From NCBI RefSeq assembly GCF_005049285.1, contig NZ_SOSC01000006.1, positions 1 through 64,000 on the forward strand: DNA of 64,000 bases, given 5' to 3'. This document shows, in pieces, positions 1 through 10,732 of this stretch. The stretch's first letter is position 1. Each line of letters opens with the position of its first letter. Origin of the DNA: Halorientalis salina. GTDB lineage: Archaea > Halobacteriota > Halobacteria > Halobacteriales > Haloarculaceae. The translations under genes and the position numbers were made by a program. Under the pieces are notes generated by a model. That model saw nothing but the letters and a program-made list of their open reading frames with translations. It was not told where the DNA came from and did not search any database.

Positions 1-655
1 CCAAACAAGTACACTCCCTGGTTCGTTTTTCAAAACGTACGACGGAACATCGGCTTCCCGTAACCCCTACTGGAGGATCGCTCCTCGGTCGTTTGTTACG
101 GGACCTTGTATGCCCCGTCGCTCCATCACCAACTGATTTCAAGCCCTATTGCACCTCCCTTCTGAGGGTGCTTTTCAGCGTTCGCTCACGCTACTTGTTC
201 ACTATCGGTCTCAGGTAGTATTTAGCCTTGGCAGTCGATGCCTGCCATGTTCACGAGGGATTTCCAACCCCCGATACTCCGGAGCTGACGCACACCGTAC
301 TGGTCTTCATTACGGGGTTGTCACCCTGTTTCACGCTCCGTTCCAGGAGACTTCGTGAAGACGATCCGGTGATGAGAGCCAGTCCAAACACCACATTGCG
401 CGTAAGCGCTTCGGTTTGGGCTGCGTCGCGTTCACTCGCGGTTACTAACGACATCACATTCGTTTTCTTTTCCTGTCCCTACTGAGATGTTTCAATTTGG
501 GACGTTCCCCATTGCGCAAAGCAATTGCGAAGAGGATTCCTATTCGGAGATCCATGGTTCTTAGCCTCCGTGCGGCTCCCCATGGCTTATCGCAGCTTGG
601 CACGTCCTTCGTCGGCACCTGAGCCGAGCTATCCACCAGCTGGCATAGTAGCCAA
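1..655 (-). rRNA. 23S ribosomal RNA, 5' portion (cut by window edge)
   Basis: The minus strand reads as the 5' part of an archaeal 23S rRNA, beginning near 655 with GGCTACTATGCCAGCTGG and continuing through the conserved helices of domain I to the window edge, where it is truncated. It is the large-subunit catalytic rRNA, co-transcribed behind 16S and tRNA-Ala. The exact mature 5' end is uncertain by a few bases because it is set by processing of a flanking stem whose partner lies outside the window. Confidence 0.95.
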
Positions 656-666
656 TCTGATATGGT

Positions 667-719
667 GACCCGGACTAGGTCCGGGTCGTGTTGTAGTGAC
701 TCGGATATAATTCCGAGTC
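667..719 (-). other. Two perfect stem-loops in the spacer before 23S
   Basis: Two adjacent inverted repeats lie just upstream of the 23S 5' end: 667-675 pairs with 679-687 (9 bp, 3-base loop), and 698-705 pairs with 712-719 (8 bp, 6-base loop). They sit where the pre-23S processing stem is expected, so they are probably folded parts of the precursor; the function is inferred from position only. Confidence 0.6.
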
Positions 720-888
720 GACGTCGTTGAAGACTCGATGTAACTGCACACGAGTCCAGTGGACGCCTGGATCGCACGTACACACAGTCTCATCCGCACG
801 CCCGGTGACAGCCGGCCGTGCATCAACCCTTCCCACCCGCGTTCACACGGGGTGGTGCATCGGTTCTCCGTACCCGATCCGAGCGCCG

Positions 889-905
889 TCTCCCACTTAA
901 GGGAC
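889..905 (-). promoter_or_regulatory. Probable spacer promoter for 23S rRNA
   Basis: A CTTAAG core (896-901) lies between tRNA-Ala and 23S, in the same flanking context (TCCCTTAAGTG on the minus strand) as the three boxes upstream of 16S. Haloarchaeal rRNA operons are known to carry an internal spacer promoter, so this is the likely one here. Transcription would run towards lower coordinates into 23S. Confidence 0.6.
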
Positions 906-929
906 ACGGTTCGGAGCAGGCACGGGGTA

Positions 930-1001
930 TGGACCCACAGGGATTCGAACCCTGGGCATCCTCCTTGCAAAGGAGGCACTCTACCACTGAGCTATGGGCC
1001 C
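930..1001 (-). tRNA. tRNA-Ala (anticodon UGC)
   Basis: A 72-base cloverleaf on the minus strand lies in the 16S-23S spacer. The acceptor stem GGGCCCA pairs with TGGGTCC with discriminator A at 930; the T arm contains GGTTCGAATCC and the anticodon loop reads CTTTGCAAG, giving UGC. A single tRNA-Ala in this spacer is the standard haloarchaeal arrangement. No intron and no encoded CCA. Confidence 0.97.
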
Positions 1002-1020
1002 GTGCGGTTCCGCCGACAAT

Positions 1021-1073
1021 GTTAGCCCTGGCAGTTCATAGGTGCTCGGTCGGTTCGAGTGTGTCGAAACGTG
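1021..1073 (-). other. 16S pre-rRNA processing stem, 3' arm
   Basis: This stretch is complementary to 2681-2735 on the other side of 16S. A perfect 17-bp block (1021-1037 with 2719-2735) is followed by interrupted pairing that includes 1045-1054 with 2702-2711. This is the long stem in which archaeal splicing endonuclease cuts a bulge-helix-bulge motif to release pre-16S; the exact bulges were not resolved. Confidence 0.8.
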
Positions 1074-1139
1074 AAAGTCACCGTGTGCCTGTCCGAAGAC
1101 AGGACTTGTGGGCTGGGGCGAACCCCAGTCCCGTACGTT

Positions 1140-2610
<1,471 letters not shown>

Positions 2611-2680
2611 GTCCCTGGCACAAGGCCAGGGGGGCTGGCGGGAATACTCTCGAATGAGAGTGTTCCGCTATCGAAGGTTC

Positions 2681-2735
2681 ACGTAGTTCGACGACACACG
2701 GACCGACCGAGTGTCACCGAACTGCCAGGGCTAAC
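2681..2735 (-). other. 16S pre-rRNA processing stem, 5' arm
   Basis: Leader segment pairing with 1021-1073 downstream of 16S (17 perfect bp at the base, then interrupted pairing). The leader between this arm and 16S also has small local hairpins, for example CCCTGGC/GCCAGGG around 2613-2632. Together they form the 16S excision structure. Confidence 0.8.
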
Positions 2736-2900
2736 ATCAGATCCCATCTGTACGGCGGACCGCAGGGGTGGAATCCTCATTTACTACGGATCCGAATGTA
2801 GACCACGATGGGCTATAAACCCATCGAAGTTCATCGATCCGTTGGCCGGGCGATTTCGGCCCCGGCCGGGCCGTGTCTGCAATCATTCCGAGCGCCCTTG

Positions 2901-2919
2901 ATCACTTAAGGGCGTCGGA
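2901..2919 (-). promoter_or_regulatory. rRNA operon promoter, gene-proximal
   Basis: CTTAAG core at 2905-2910 with TCCGACGCC upstream on the minus strand. It is one of three similar boxes spaced 79 and 83 bases apart in the 16S leader, the arrangement known for tandem haloarchaeal rRNA promoters. Confidence 0.7.
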
Positions 2920-2978
2920 TCGGTCGCAGCCGGAATCGGCATCCGGTGCGGCCGTGTGTGTTCTGTCGGAACCCTCGT

Positions 2979-2998
2979 TCGTACTTAAGGGCACCGAT
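2979..2998 (-). promoter_or_regulatory. rRNA operon promoter, middle
   Basis: CTTAAG core at 2984-2989, preceded on the minus strand by ATCGGTGCC. Second of the three tandem boxes upstream of 16S. Confidence 0.7.
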
Positions 2999-3064
2999 GC
3001 AGACTGCGGGTGAACGGGTCGATCCCACCACGCCGCCTTCGTAACTCAACAGAGAGGGGTGATT

Positions 3065-3083
3065 CACTTAAGACCGTCGAACC
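3065..3083 (-). promoter_or_regulatory. rRNA operon promoter, distal
   Basis: CTTAAG core at 3067-3072, preceded on the minus strand by GGTTCGACGGT, the best match among the four boxes to the TTCGACG element of haloarchaeal rRNA promoters. Probably the first promoter of the operon. Confidence 0.7.
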
Positions 3084-3442
3084 GGAGCGCCACCGTAACG
3101 AAATCACATGGGGAGCGCTCACGCGCGGTTGCTGAATTATCTGTTTTAGTATGTGAGTGATTTCTTATAATTCGCCGTTTGCTGGCCACTGGTCGTCCGG
3201 AAGATGTCACGTGGGAGGAGACCGGCAGTTCATCCCGCGCATGGCACGTGCGGTCGGGCCGGGTGCTGTCCACGCGGTCGAACGTTCACGCGGCACCGAG
3301 TTATACTGTCGGTTTGGATCCGGCCCGAAGTCGGGATGGACACACCCGGAGCCACGCAGTCGTGCGACCGTCCCGTCGGTTCTGGTGACGTAGTTGTGTC
3401 TTCACACGTGGGCGCAAAAGAATCCCAGACAGACGATCCGAA
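3084..3442. other. Intergenic region upstream of the rRNA operon
   Basis: This stretch of about 360 bases separates the rRNA promoters from the end of the MC1 gene. It includes an AT-rich segment (about 3130-3180) that could be upstream promoter DNA. Open frames here are short and show no recognisable protein signature. Confidence 0.5.
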
Positions 3443-3754
3443 CTAGATCTCTTCTAAGTGTTCGACGCCCTGTTTCTCCACGTTACCTTTGGTGATTTCG
3501 TTCGGCATCCAGTCGGGCTTGTCGTCGGGTGCCTCCTCTTCCCAGGCCCAGCCCTCGTAGATGTGGATCTTGTGGGTCCCTTTCTCTCGAAGCCGTATTT
3601 TCGTCCGGTCAGCCGCCGACTCGCTGTCTGCGGGGTCGAGCCGCCGGGCTGCCTTGAGTGCCGCCTGCCGGGGCGTGCCACCGGAGAAGACACTCGACTC
3701 GTCACCACTCTCTTTTCGAAGCGCGAAGTTGCGCTTATCTTCGTCACGTGCCAT
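3443..3754 (-). CDS. Non-histone chromosomal protein MC1
   Basis: A 103-residue small basic/acidic DNA-bending protein of the archaeal MC1 family, which compacts and kinks chromosomal DNA as a monomer. Family marks visible are the N-terminal MARDEDKRNFALR, the FSGGTPRQAALKAARR block and the tryptophan-rich EGWAWEEEAPDDKPDWMP segment. I chose the ATG at 3754 because homologues begin at this point; an in-frame ATG three codons upstream (3763) is possible. A TATA element (about 3795-3806, minus strand) lies about 45 bases upstream. The gene stands alone and runs towards the rRNA promoters. Confidence 0.9.
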   Translation of the reverse strand: MARDEDKRNFALRKESGDESSVFSGGTPRQAALKAARRLDPADSESAADRTKIRLREKGTHKIHIYEGWAWEEEAPDDKPDWMPNEITKGNVEKQGVEHLEEI

Positions 3755-3982
3755 GGTTTTCACCTCTCCATGTCAATTCAGCACATGACCCACCATAAAT
3801 ATACCCCCCGATCGGCCCGCCGTCTGGCGATACATTTATATAAGAGAATGTGAACCACTCGATAGTTCAGGTCGAAACCGGGGGACAGAGTACTGGTTCG
3901 TCGCTCGCCCGCAGTTTCGAGTGGTCACGGCGGGGAGCCCAGAGACGGAGAGCGGATATCGAGGCACGGGTCGCACGGTAAG

Positions 3983-3992
3983 CTTAAGTATA
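3983..3992 (+). promoter_or_regulatory. TATA element for the AbrB-like/pyrD pair
   Basis: CTTAAGTATA lies about 33-42 bases before the ATG at 4025, so transcription would start within a few bases of the start codon. This fits the leaderless pattern seen at many genes in this window. Confidence 0.5.
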
Positions 3993-4024
3993 TCCTACGG
4001 CGAACCACGACGTACGATAGCGCG

Positions 4025-4222
4025 ATGGTGCGAAAAAAGAAGCTGAGTCCGAGTGGTGCCAAAGACGATGATGGCGAGTACCACAACGTCCACATCAACC
4101 TGCACGAGGACGAACTGGCCGTCGCGGGCATGGAAATCGGAGACGAGGTGTTCGTACGGGTTCGCGACAACAAGATCATCATTCAGAAGGCGGACCCGGA
4201 GGACGTGGAACACGAGTTCTAA
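4025..4222 (+). CDS. Small AbrB/MazE-like conserved protein
   Basis: A 65-residue protein. It has a basic N-terminus (MVRKKKLSPSG) followed by a short beta-rich stretch ending GDEVFVRVRDNKIIIQK, which resembles the swapped-hairpin AbrB/SpoVT DNA-binding fold (compare the V-x-I-x-x-N/I-x-I pattern). The resemblance is only in pattern, so DNA binding is inference. It lies 51 bases upstream of pyrD on the same strand and may share its transcript. A TATA element at about 3986 suggests a near-leaderless start. No partner toxin is visible. Confidence 0.65.
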   Translation: MVRKKKLSPSGAKDDDGEYHNVHINLHEDELAVAGMEIGDEVFVRVRDNKIIIQKADPEDVEHEF

Positions 4223-4273
4223 CGTGTCCACCCGAACGCATTCTTCGAGAGCCGACCACCAGGAGCCCGAACA

Positions 4274-5329
4274 GTGAGTGTCTACGACCTCGCCAAGCCG
4301 CTGTTGTTCCGCCTGCCCCCCGAGACAGCCCACGGGTTCGGCCACGGAATGCTCGCACTCGCCGACGGGACGCCCGTGACGGAACTGCTCGCTCGCCGGT
4401 ACGCGGTCGACGACGACCGGCTCGGCGTCGACGCCTTCGGCCAGTCGTTTTCCAATCCCGTCGGCGTCGCCGCGGGGTTCGACAAGAACGCCGAGGTGCC
4501 CGGCGCGCTCGCAGCGCTCGGGTTCGGCCACGTCGAGGTCGGGGGCGTCACCGCCGAGCCACAGGGCGGGAATCCGCGGCCACGGATGTTCCGTCTCCGC
4601 GAGGACGACGGCATCATCAATCGGATGGGGCTGAACAACGACGGCGCGGCCGAGATCGGGCGACGGTTGGCCGACACCGATGTCGACGTGCCGGTCGGCG
4701 TCAACATCGCCAAGACCGAACGCGTCGCGGGCGAGGACGCCCCCGCCGACTACCGCGAGACCTACGAACAGGTCGCCGAGGGCGGGGATTTCTTCGTCGT
4801 CAACGTCTCCTGTCCGAACTCGGAGGGCTTTCGCGAGTTGCAGAACCGCGACTCGATGGAAGCCATCCTCGGCGAACTGGTCGACGCCGGGGCGTCTCCA
4901 CTGCTGGTGAAACTCTCGCCGGACCTGCCGGACCCGGCCGTCGAGGACGCCCTGGAGTTGGTCGACGAACTCGACCTCGACGGCGTGGTCGCGACGAACA
5001 CGACGACGGACAGGCCGGCGTCGCTCCGCAGTCCGAACCGCGCCGAGAAAGGCGGACTCTCCGGGAAACCGATCGAACACCGGGCGACGGAGATGGTCCG
5101 GTTCGTCGCCAAGCGGACCGACGTGCCCGTCGTCGGCGTCGGCGGCGTCTCCAGTGCGGAGTCGGCCTACCGGAAGATCCGCGCGGGCGCGAGCGTGGTG
5201 CAACTCTACACGGCCCTCATCTACCACGGGCCCTCGATCGCCCGGGACATCAACCGGGGCCTCCTCGAACTGCTGGATCGGGACGGGTTCGACTCCGTCG
5301 CGGACGCGGTCGGCGTCGATCTGGACTGA
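4274..5329 (+). CDS. pyrD: Dihydroorotate dehydrogenase, class 2-like
   Basis: Flavoenzyme oxidising dihydroorotate to orotate in pyrimidine synthesis. The 351-residue length, the N-terminal helical extension (YDLAKPLLFRLPPETAHGFG), the FDKNAE motif (69-74) and the FMN-phosphate loop (VGVGGVSSAESA) match the quinone-linked class 2, which docks on the membrane. The catalytic loop reads NVSCPN (177-182): it has Cys180 where class 2 enzymes normally use serine and class 1 enzymes use cysteine. The start is GTG. It follows the AbrB-like gene and converges with pheT. Confidence 0.93.
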   Translation: MSVYDLAKPLLFRLPPETAHGFGHGMLALADGTPVTELLARRYAVDDDRLGVDAFGQSFSNPVGVAAGFDKNAEVPGALAALGFGHVEVGGVTAEPQGGNPRPRMFRLREDDGIINRMGLNNDGAAEIGRRLADTDVDVPVGVNIAKTERVAGEDAPADYRETYEQVAEGGDFFVVNVSCPNSEGFRELQNRDSMEAILGELVDAGASPLLVKLSPDLPDPAVEDALELVDELDLDGVVATNTTTDRPASLRSPNRAEKGGLSGKPIEHRATEMVRFVAKRTDVPVVGVGGVSSAESAYRKIRAGASVVQLYTALIYHGPSIARDINRGLLELLDRDGFDSVADAVGVDLD

Positions 5330-5540
5330 CGGCTCCACGTTCTTCGCGAAAACCCGTAAAAAACGCCGCCCGTCCGCCCCGACAATTCGGGACTGAGTAG
5401 TTGAGAGCGTCCAGTCGGAACTCGAACGCCGCAACCAGCCCACCTTTTTCTTCGTCGGGTTCGTCGCTTCGCTCCGAACCCCTCCTCGAAAAATCTGGAC
5501 CAAAAAGGCCGCTCGCTCACTGCGTTCGCTCGCGGTTCAG

Positions 5541-7253
5541 CTACTCGAGTGCATCCAGACGGAACTCGAATGCCGCCACGGGCAGTTCCAGGTCGTGTTC
5601 GACGATGACCTCGGGATGGACCTCACCGATGACGCCCACGTCCTCGCCGTCGAGAACGACGCTGGCGGTTCGACCGGAAATGAAGGTCGGATGCTCCGTC
5701 GGCGGCGTTTCCAGCTCCTTGTCGAAAGCGTCGGCGACGGCCTGGAGTCGCGCTTTGGCGTCCTCGTAGGACGCCCCGTCGTGACACAGCGCGGCGGCGA
5801 CGGTCCGATGTTCGGCGACGTTCGTGTTCTCGCTCTCGTCGACCTCGACCGCCAGGCCGATCTCGGCTAAGTCCTGGGGATACGCGCGGTGCGTGTTGTT
5901 CTCCAGAACCATCATGATCGAGGGGAGCGCCCACGAGCGGACCATCGTGAAGTCCTCGCTGTACGGTTCCTGAATGGTGACGGCCTCGCCGCCACCCACG
6001 ACGTCGCTGTCCTGTTCGATCCCGAGCCGCTCGTAGTTCTGCTCCTCGTCGATGAGATAGAAGTTCAGTAGGTCCTCGAAGCCCAGACCCACCAGCGTCT
6101 CCCTGGCCGCGCGTTCCAGCCGGGAGCGCTCGTGCCGGCCGCCGACCGTCGACACGTCGGGGTAGCGCGGTTCGAGCTCGTTGAACCCGTAGGCCCGGCC
6201 CACGTCGTCGACGAGGTCGACGGGATGGAGGACGTCCGTCCGGTACGGCGGCACCTCGACCTCGTAGGTGACGGTGTCGTCGGTCTCCTCGGTCGCGGCG
6301 TTCATCCCGGCGCGTTCGACGAGGTCGACGACGGTCTCGGGATCTAGGTCGATGCCGAGCGTCGTCTCGATGTCGCCGTGGTCGACGGTCTTGGTCTTCG
6401 TCTCGAAGTTTGGCCGCACGAGTTCGCGGTCCTCGTAGACCACGCGAACGTCCTCGACTTTCCCGCCCCGGGCGTCGAGCGCGTAACAGACGATGTTCAG
6501 CATCTTGTCGATGGTCCACTGATCAGTACCAGTCATCTCGATGAACAGGTCCCGGGACTCGGCCGAGACCTCCGTCCGGCGACCGTTGACCACCGGCGGG
6601 AACGAGAACAGTCCGATCTCGTCGTAGATGGCGGGGTAGGTGTCGTACTCGGTCACGAGGTCGGCGTACTCCTGGCCGATGTGGTGGTCGTCGAGGACCT
6701 CGGCGAGCGTCATCTCCGCGTCGCCCTCCAGCGGCACCATCGTGTCGCCCTCGGGGTCGATCCCGGTGTAGGTCACCGACTTGGCCCGCTCGTCGTCCTC
6801 CAGCGAGTCGCCTTTGAGCATCGTCAGGTCGTGGACGCCGATGGCCCCTTTCGCGCGCTGACGGCCCATCGTCGCGTGGAGTTTCTCCTGGACCTGGATG
6901 AGCGACTCCAGGGCCCCCTCGTCCATGTCCAGCCCGCGAACGACCGCGCCGGTCACGTAGGGGCGTTCGTCGGGCACGTCCTCGACGCGGATGGCCCAGT
7001 CCGCGTCGTTCGTGTTCGGGACGTAGACGCCCCGGTCGTCGCCGTAGTGATACCGCAGCGAGCGGGCGACGCCCTCGACAGAGAGGCGGTCGAGGCGGTC
7101 GGGCGCGAACTCCAACTCGAACTCGCCGTCGTCGGTCTCGCCCTCGAATTCGAGGCCCAGACCGAAGAGGTCCTCCTTGAGCTGTTCGTCGTCTTTCTCG
7201 TCGTGGCCGGTCAACCGGCGCAGTTCGTCGGGGTCTACTTCGACTGTTGGCAT
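5541..7253 (-). CDS. pheT: Phenylalanine--tRNA ligase beta subunit
   Basis: A 570-residue archaeal-type beta subunit of the alpha2-beta2 synthetase that charges tRNA-Phe. Visible features are the N-terminal PTVEVDPDELRRLTGHDE, the B3/B4-type region with TMGRQRAKGAIGVHDL (about 150-170), the B5 region and the C-terminal synthetase-like core. It lacks the bacterial N-terminal tRNA-binding and C-terminal anticodon-binding extensions, as expected for archaea. Its ATG overlaps the pheS stop by one base (TGATG), so the two are translationally coupled. A run of A at 5359-5364 (T on this strand) lies downstream. Confidence 0.96.
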   Translation of the reverse strand: MPTVEVDPDELRRLTGHDEKDDEQLKEDLFGLGLEFEGETDDGEFELEFAPDRLDRLSVEGVARSLRYHYGDDRGVYVPNTNDADWAIRVEDVPDERPYVTGAVVRGLDMDEGALESLIQVQEKLHATMGRQRAKGAIGVHDLTMLKGDSLEDDERAKSVTYTGIDPEGDTMVPLEGDAEMTLAEVLDDHHIGQEYADLVTEYDTYPAIYDEIGLFSFPPVVNGRRTEVSAESRDLFIEMTGTDQWTIDKMLNIVCYALDARGGKVEDVRVVYEDRELVRPNFETKTKTVDHGDIETTLGIDLDPETVVDLVERAGMNAATEETDDTVTYEVEVPPYRTDVLHPVDLVDDVGRAYGFNELEPRYPDVSTVGGRHERSRLERAARETLVGLGFEDLLNFYLIDEEQNYERLGIEQDSDVVGGGEAVTIQEPYSEDFTMVRSWALPSIMMVLENNTHRAYPQDLAEIGLAVEVDESENTNVAEHRTVAAALCHDGASYEDAKARLQAVADAFDKELETPPTEHPTFISGRTASVVLDGEDVGVIGEVHPEVIVEHDLELPVAAFEFRLDALE

Positions 7254-8764
7254 CAGTAGATCGCCTCCTCGCTTCGCAGGTAGTCGATGTCGAGCAGCGT
7301 GCCGTGGACGTCCCGGATGTCCTCGGCCCCGGTGACCAGCATCATGAGCCGTTCGAGGGCCAGCCCCCAGGCCATCACGTCACAGTCGACGCCGAGCGGT
7401 TCGAGCATCTCCGGCCGGAAGATGCCGGAGTTGCCGATCTCGATCATCTCGCCCGTCTCGGGATGCCGACCGAACAGCTCGAAGCTGGGTTCCGTGTAGG
7501 GGTTGTAGTGGGGTTTGAACTCGATGTCCGTGATCCCGAACTGCTCGTAGAATTCGGTGAAGGTGCCCATCAGGTCCCGCACGGAGAGGTCCTCGGCCAT
7601 CACCCAGCCCTCGATCTGGAAGAACTCAAGCAGGTGGGTCGCGTCGAGCGTGTCGTTCCGGTAGGCCTTCTCGATGGAGAAGAAGCGCTTGGGCGGCTCC
7701 AGCTCGCCCATCGCCTCGCCCGAGAGGTGCCGCGCGGTGAGCGACGTGGTGTGACCCCGGAGCGCGAGCGCCTTCGCGAAGTCCAGGTCCCACGGGGAGT
7801 GGTAGCCCTCGCCGTCCGCGCCGACGCCCTCGCGGTGGGCGGACTCGACGGCGTCGACCAGGTCCTCGGGCAACTCGTCGATTTGTTCCGGATTGTCCAG
7901 CGCGAACCGGTCCCAGTGATTTCGAGCAGGATGGTCCTGGGGCATGAACAGGCAGTCGTTGATCCAGAAGTCCGCGTCGACGGTCGGCCCCTGCATCTCC
8001 TGGAACCCCATCCCCACGAGCACGTCCTTGACGCGCTCGGACATCTGTCGGAGGACGTGGGTCTTCCCCGGCGTGAGGTCCTCGGCGTCGGCCTCGACGT
8101 TGTACTCGGCGAACTCGACGTCGTCCCACTCCCCGCTAGTGATGAGATCCGACGTGACCTGGCCGACCGTTTCGGCCGCTTCGACGCCCTCCATGAGCGC
8201 GGTGACGCCCTCGTCGGTCAGCAGAATCGAGCGGACGGTCGTCGCCGAGCGGTCGACGAGCCCCCGTTTCTCCAGGTCTTCGAGCGCGAGGTCGCTCTGG
8301 TAGGCGACGTTCCCCTCGTCGATGGCGTCGAGTGCGGCCGCTTCGCCGTCATCGTCGGGGTCGGCGTCGGGGTTCGCCTCGATCTCGCCGCTGTCGATCG
8401 TCCCGTACCCCTTCCGAGCGTAGTTCGAGAGCGCGATGTCGACGGCCTCACCCTCGAGCCCGGCCTCGCCGATGACCTGGCCGAGCTGGACCGACTCGTC
8501 GTCGGCACCGATCGAGACCGCGGCCTCGTACAGCCGGAGTTCCGGCAGCCGCTCGTCGAGGTAGGTCTCGGCCTCCTCGGTCAGTTCCACCTCGTTGCTC
8601 GTGCGTTCGACGATCTCGACGAGCCCCTCGTCTTCGAGTTCGAAGGCCGCCCGCGTCACGGCGGCGGGGTCCATGTCGATCTCCTCGGCGATGCGTTCTG
8701 TCGTCTGTTCCTCGTCGGCACTCGCGGCGTTCAACACCGCGACCTGTGCTTGTGGGAGCTTCAT
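7253..8764 (-). CDS. pheS: Phenylalanine--tRNA ligase alpha subunit
   Basis: The 503-residue catalytic alpha subunit. It has N-terminal winged-helix modules that contact tRNA (MKLPQAQVAVLNAASADEE onward), an acidic linker around 165-180, and the class II synthetase core with a motif 2 region (LLEFFQIEGWVM) and motif 3 (GLALERLMM). It is the first gene of the pheS-pheT operon. The ATG at 8764 begins the conserved N-terminus. Confidence 0.96.
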   Translation of the reverse strand: MKLPQAQVAVLNAASADEEQTTERIAEEIDMDPAAVTRAAFELEDEGLVEIVERTSNEVELTEEAETYLDERLPELRLYEAAVSIGADDESVQLGQVIGEAGLEGEAVDIALSNYARKGYGTIDSGEIEANPDADPDDDGEAAALDAIDEGNVAYQSDLALEDLEKRGLVDRSATTVRSILLTDEGVTALMEGVEAAETVGQVTSDLITSGEWDDVEFAEYNVEADAEDLTPGKTHVLRQMSERVKDVLVGMGFQEMQGPTVDADFWINDCLFMPQDHPARNHWDRFALDNPEQIDELPEDLVDAVESAHREGVGADGEGYHSPWDLDFAKALALRGHTTSLTARHLSGEAMGELEPPKRFFSIEKAYRNDTLDATHLLEFFQIEGWVMAEDLSVRDLMGTFTEFYEQFGITDIEFKPHYNPYTEPSFELFGRHPETGEMIEIGNSGIFRPEMLEPLGVDCDVMAWGLALERLMMLVTGAEDIRDVHGTLLDIDYLRSEEAIY

Positions 8765-8971
8765 GCGTAGTGGTCGTTGTTCGAGAAAGCGCGGGACGGC
8801 CAGTTAACGGTTCTCATACGGACAGCTGTAAATCAGTTTTAGCCGAAAATAGACAGTCGACGAGCGGTGCGGTCGGCGGTGTAGCAAGCACAGCACCCGC
8901 ACGCGAGCGGCGAAGCCGCGAGCGCGCGGACCGGCGCGTCCGACGAACGGGAGGACGCGGCGATTTTTGTA

Positions 8972-9029
8972 CTAAATTTTTGCCTGAGCGAGGGCGCGGT
9001 TAGCGCCCGAGAGAAGTGCAAAAATTTAG
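8972..9029. repeat. Long inverted repeat downstream of the thermosome gene
   Basis: CTAAATTTTTGC (8972-8983) is perfectly complementary to 9018-9029, and an inner 6-bp stem pairs 8992-8997 with 9003-9008 around a 5-base loop. The outer arm lies 3 bases past the thermosome stop, so the element is in the 3' UTR of that mRNA. Termination or mRNA protection is the likely role (inference). Confidence 0.7.
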
Positions 9030-9031
9030 CT

Positions 9032-10708
9032 TCACATCATGCCGCCCATGCCGCCGCCCATGCCGCCCATGCCGCCGGGGGCGCCACCGGGGCCGCCGGG
9101 GCCGCCTTCCTCGCCGCCCTCGGTCGAGAGGTCGTCGGCGGCGATGATGTCGTCGATCTTCAGGACGAGGTTCGCGGCCTCGGTGGCCGAGGAGATCGCC
9201 TGCTCCTTGGCGTGGGCCGGTTCGACGACGCCGGTGTCGAGGGTGTCCTCGACGTCGCCGGAGAAGACGTTCAGGCCGGCGCGTGTGTCGCCCTCGTCGT
9301 GGGCCGCACGCAGGTCGACCAGCGTGTCGATCGGGTCCAGTCCGGCGTTCTCGGCGAGCACGCGCGGGATGAGCTCGACCGCGTCGGCGAAGGACTCGAC
9401 GGCCAGCTGTTCGCGACCCTCGACGGAGTCGGCGTAGTCGCGCAGCCGACGGGCGAGTTCGACCTCGACGGCACCGCCGCCGGGGAGGACGCGACCGTCC
9501 GTGACCGTTGCGGCGACCACGTCGAGCGCGTCACTGACGCCGCGTTCGAGTTCGTCGACGACGTGCTCGGTCGAACCGCGCAGCAGGAGGGTCACGCCGT
9601 GGCTGTCGTCGCCCTCGACGTAGAACAGTTCGGCGTCCTCGTCGCGGCTGATGTCGCCGGTGCCGAGGTCGGCCGCCGAGGCGGCGTTGAGGTCCGAGAC
9701 GATGTTCGCGCCGACGACCTCCTTGAGGAACTGCATGTCCGATTTCTTGACGCGGCGCAGGGCGAGGATGCCCTCCTTGGCCAGGTAGTGCTGGGCCATG
9801 TCGTCGATGCCCTTCTGGCAGAAGACGACGTCCGCGCCGGTCTCGACGATCTTGTCGACTTTCTCCTGGAGCTGCTGTTCTTCCTGCTCGATGAACTGCT
9901 GGAGCTGGTCGGGCGAATCGACCGAGAGGGACGCGTCGGCTTCCGCTTCCTCGACCTCGATCGGCTGGTCGACCAGCAGGATGGAGGCGTCCTCGAAGTC
10001 GGTCGGCATGTCCTCGTGGACGGGGTCCTTGTCGATGATCGACCCGTTGAGGAGTTCGGACTCGCTGGCGGAGCTGCCTTCCTGGGTCTCGATGTTGAGG
10101 AACTCCAGGTCCGAGATGAACGAGCCGTCCTCGGCCTCGACGGTGACGGCCTGCACGGCGTCGTAGATGAGCTGGGAGAGGTGTTCCTTGTTGAGCTCCG
10201 CGCCCTTGCCGGTCATCGAGGTCTCGGCGACTTTGCGGATCGTCTCCTCGTCGTCGGGCTCGACGGACTCGGCGATGTCGTCGATCTCTTCCTGGGCCTG
10301 CTTGCTCGCGAGGTCGAAGCCTTTGATGATGGCCGTCGGGTGGATGTCCTGCTCGATGAGGTCCTCTGCCTGTTTGAGGAGTTCGCCCGCGACGGCGACG
10401 GCGGTCGTCGTCCCGTCACCGGCCTCGTCCTCCTGTGTCTCGGCGACCTCGACGATCATCTCGGCCGTCGGGTTGTCGATGTCCATCTCCTGGAGGATGG
10501 TCACGCCGTCGTTCGTGACGGTGACCGACCCCATCGAGGAGACGAGCATCTTGTCCATGCCCTTGGGACCGAGCGTCGAGCGTACCGACTCGGCGACTGC
10601 GCGGGCCGCCGCGATGTTGTGTTCCTGTGCGTCCTTGTCTTTCATCCGCTGGGCATCGTCGCCCATGATGATCATCGGCTGCCCTTGCATTCGCTGTTGC
10701 TGACTCAT
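9032..10708 (-). CDS. Thermosome (group II chaperonin) subunit
   Basis: A 558-residue subunit of the archaeal double-ring chaperonin that folds proteins using ATP. Marks include the nucleotide-binding GPKGMDKM and NDGVTIL motifs, the GDGTTT phosphate loop, a second catalytic region rich in VLPGGGAVE, and a flexible Gly-Met-rich C-terminal tail ([14 protein letters not shown]). Haloarchaea usually encode two or three paralogues; which this is cannot be told here. A strong TATA (10735-10742) leaves only a few leader bases before the ATG. It stands as a single-gene unit with a hairpin after the stop. Confidence 0.96.
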   Translation of the reverse strand: MSQQQRMQGQPMIIMGDDAQRMKDKDAQEHNIAAARAVAESVRSTLGPKGMDKMLVSSMGSVTVTNDGVTILQEMDIDNPTAEMIVEVAETQEDEAGDGTTTAVAVAGELLKQAEDLIEQDIHPTAIIKGFDLASKQAQEEIDDIAESVEPDDEETIRKVAETSMTGKGAELNKEHLSQLIYDAVQAVTVEAEDGSFISDLEFLNIETQEGSSASESELLNGSIIDKDPVHEDMPTDFEDASILLVDQPIEVEEAEADASLSVDSPDQLQQFIEQEEQQLQEKVDKIVETGADVVFCQKGIDDMAQHYLAKEGILALRRVKKSDMQFLKEVVGANIVSDLNAASAADLGTGDISRDEDAELFYVEGDDSHGVTLLLRGSTEHVVDELERGVSDALDVVAATVTDGRVLPGGGAVEVELARRLRDYADSVEGREQLAVESFADAVELIPRVLAENAGLDPIDTLVDLRAAHDEGDTRAGLNVFSGDVEDTLDTGVVEPAHAKEQAISSATEAANLVLKIDDIIAADDLSTEGGEEGGPGGPGGAPGGMGGMGGGMGGMM

Positions 10709-10732
10709 ATGGGAGAAAGATTGAAAGCCCTT

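Noticed and set aside
4025-4222. Antitoxin of a toxin-antitoxin pair
   Set aside because: AbrB-like pattern only; the neighbour is pyrD and no toxin-like gene adjoins.
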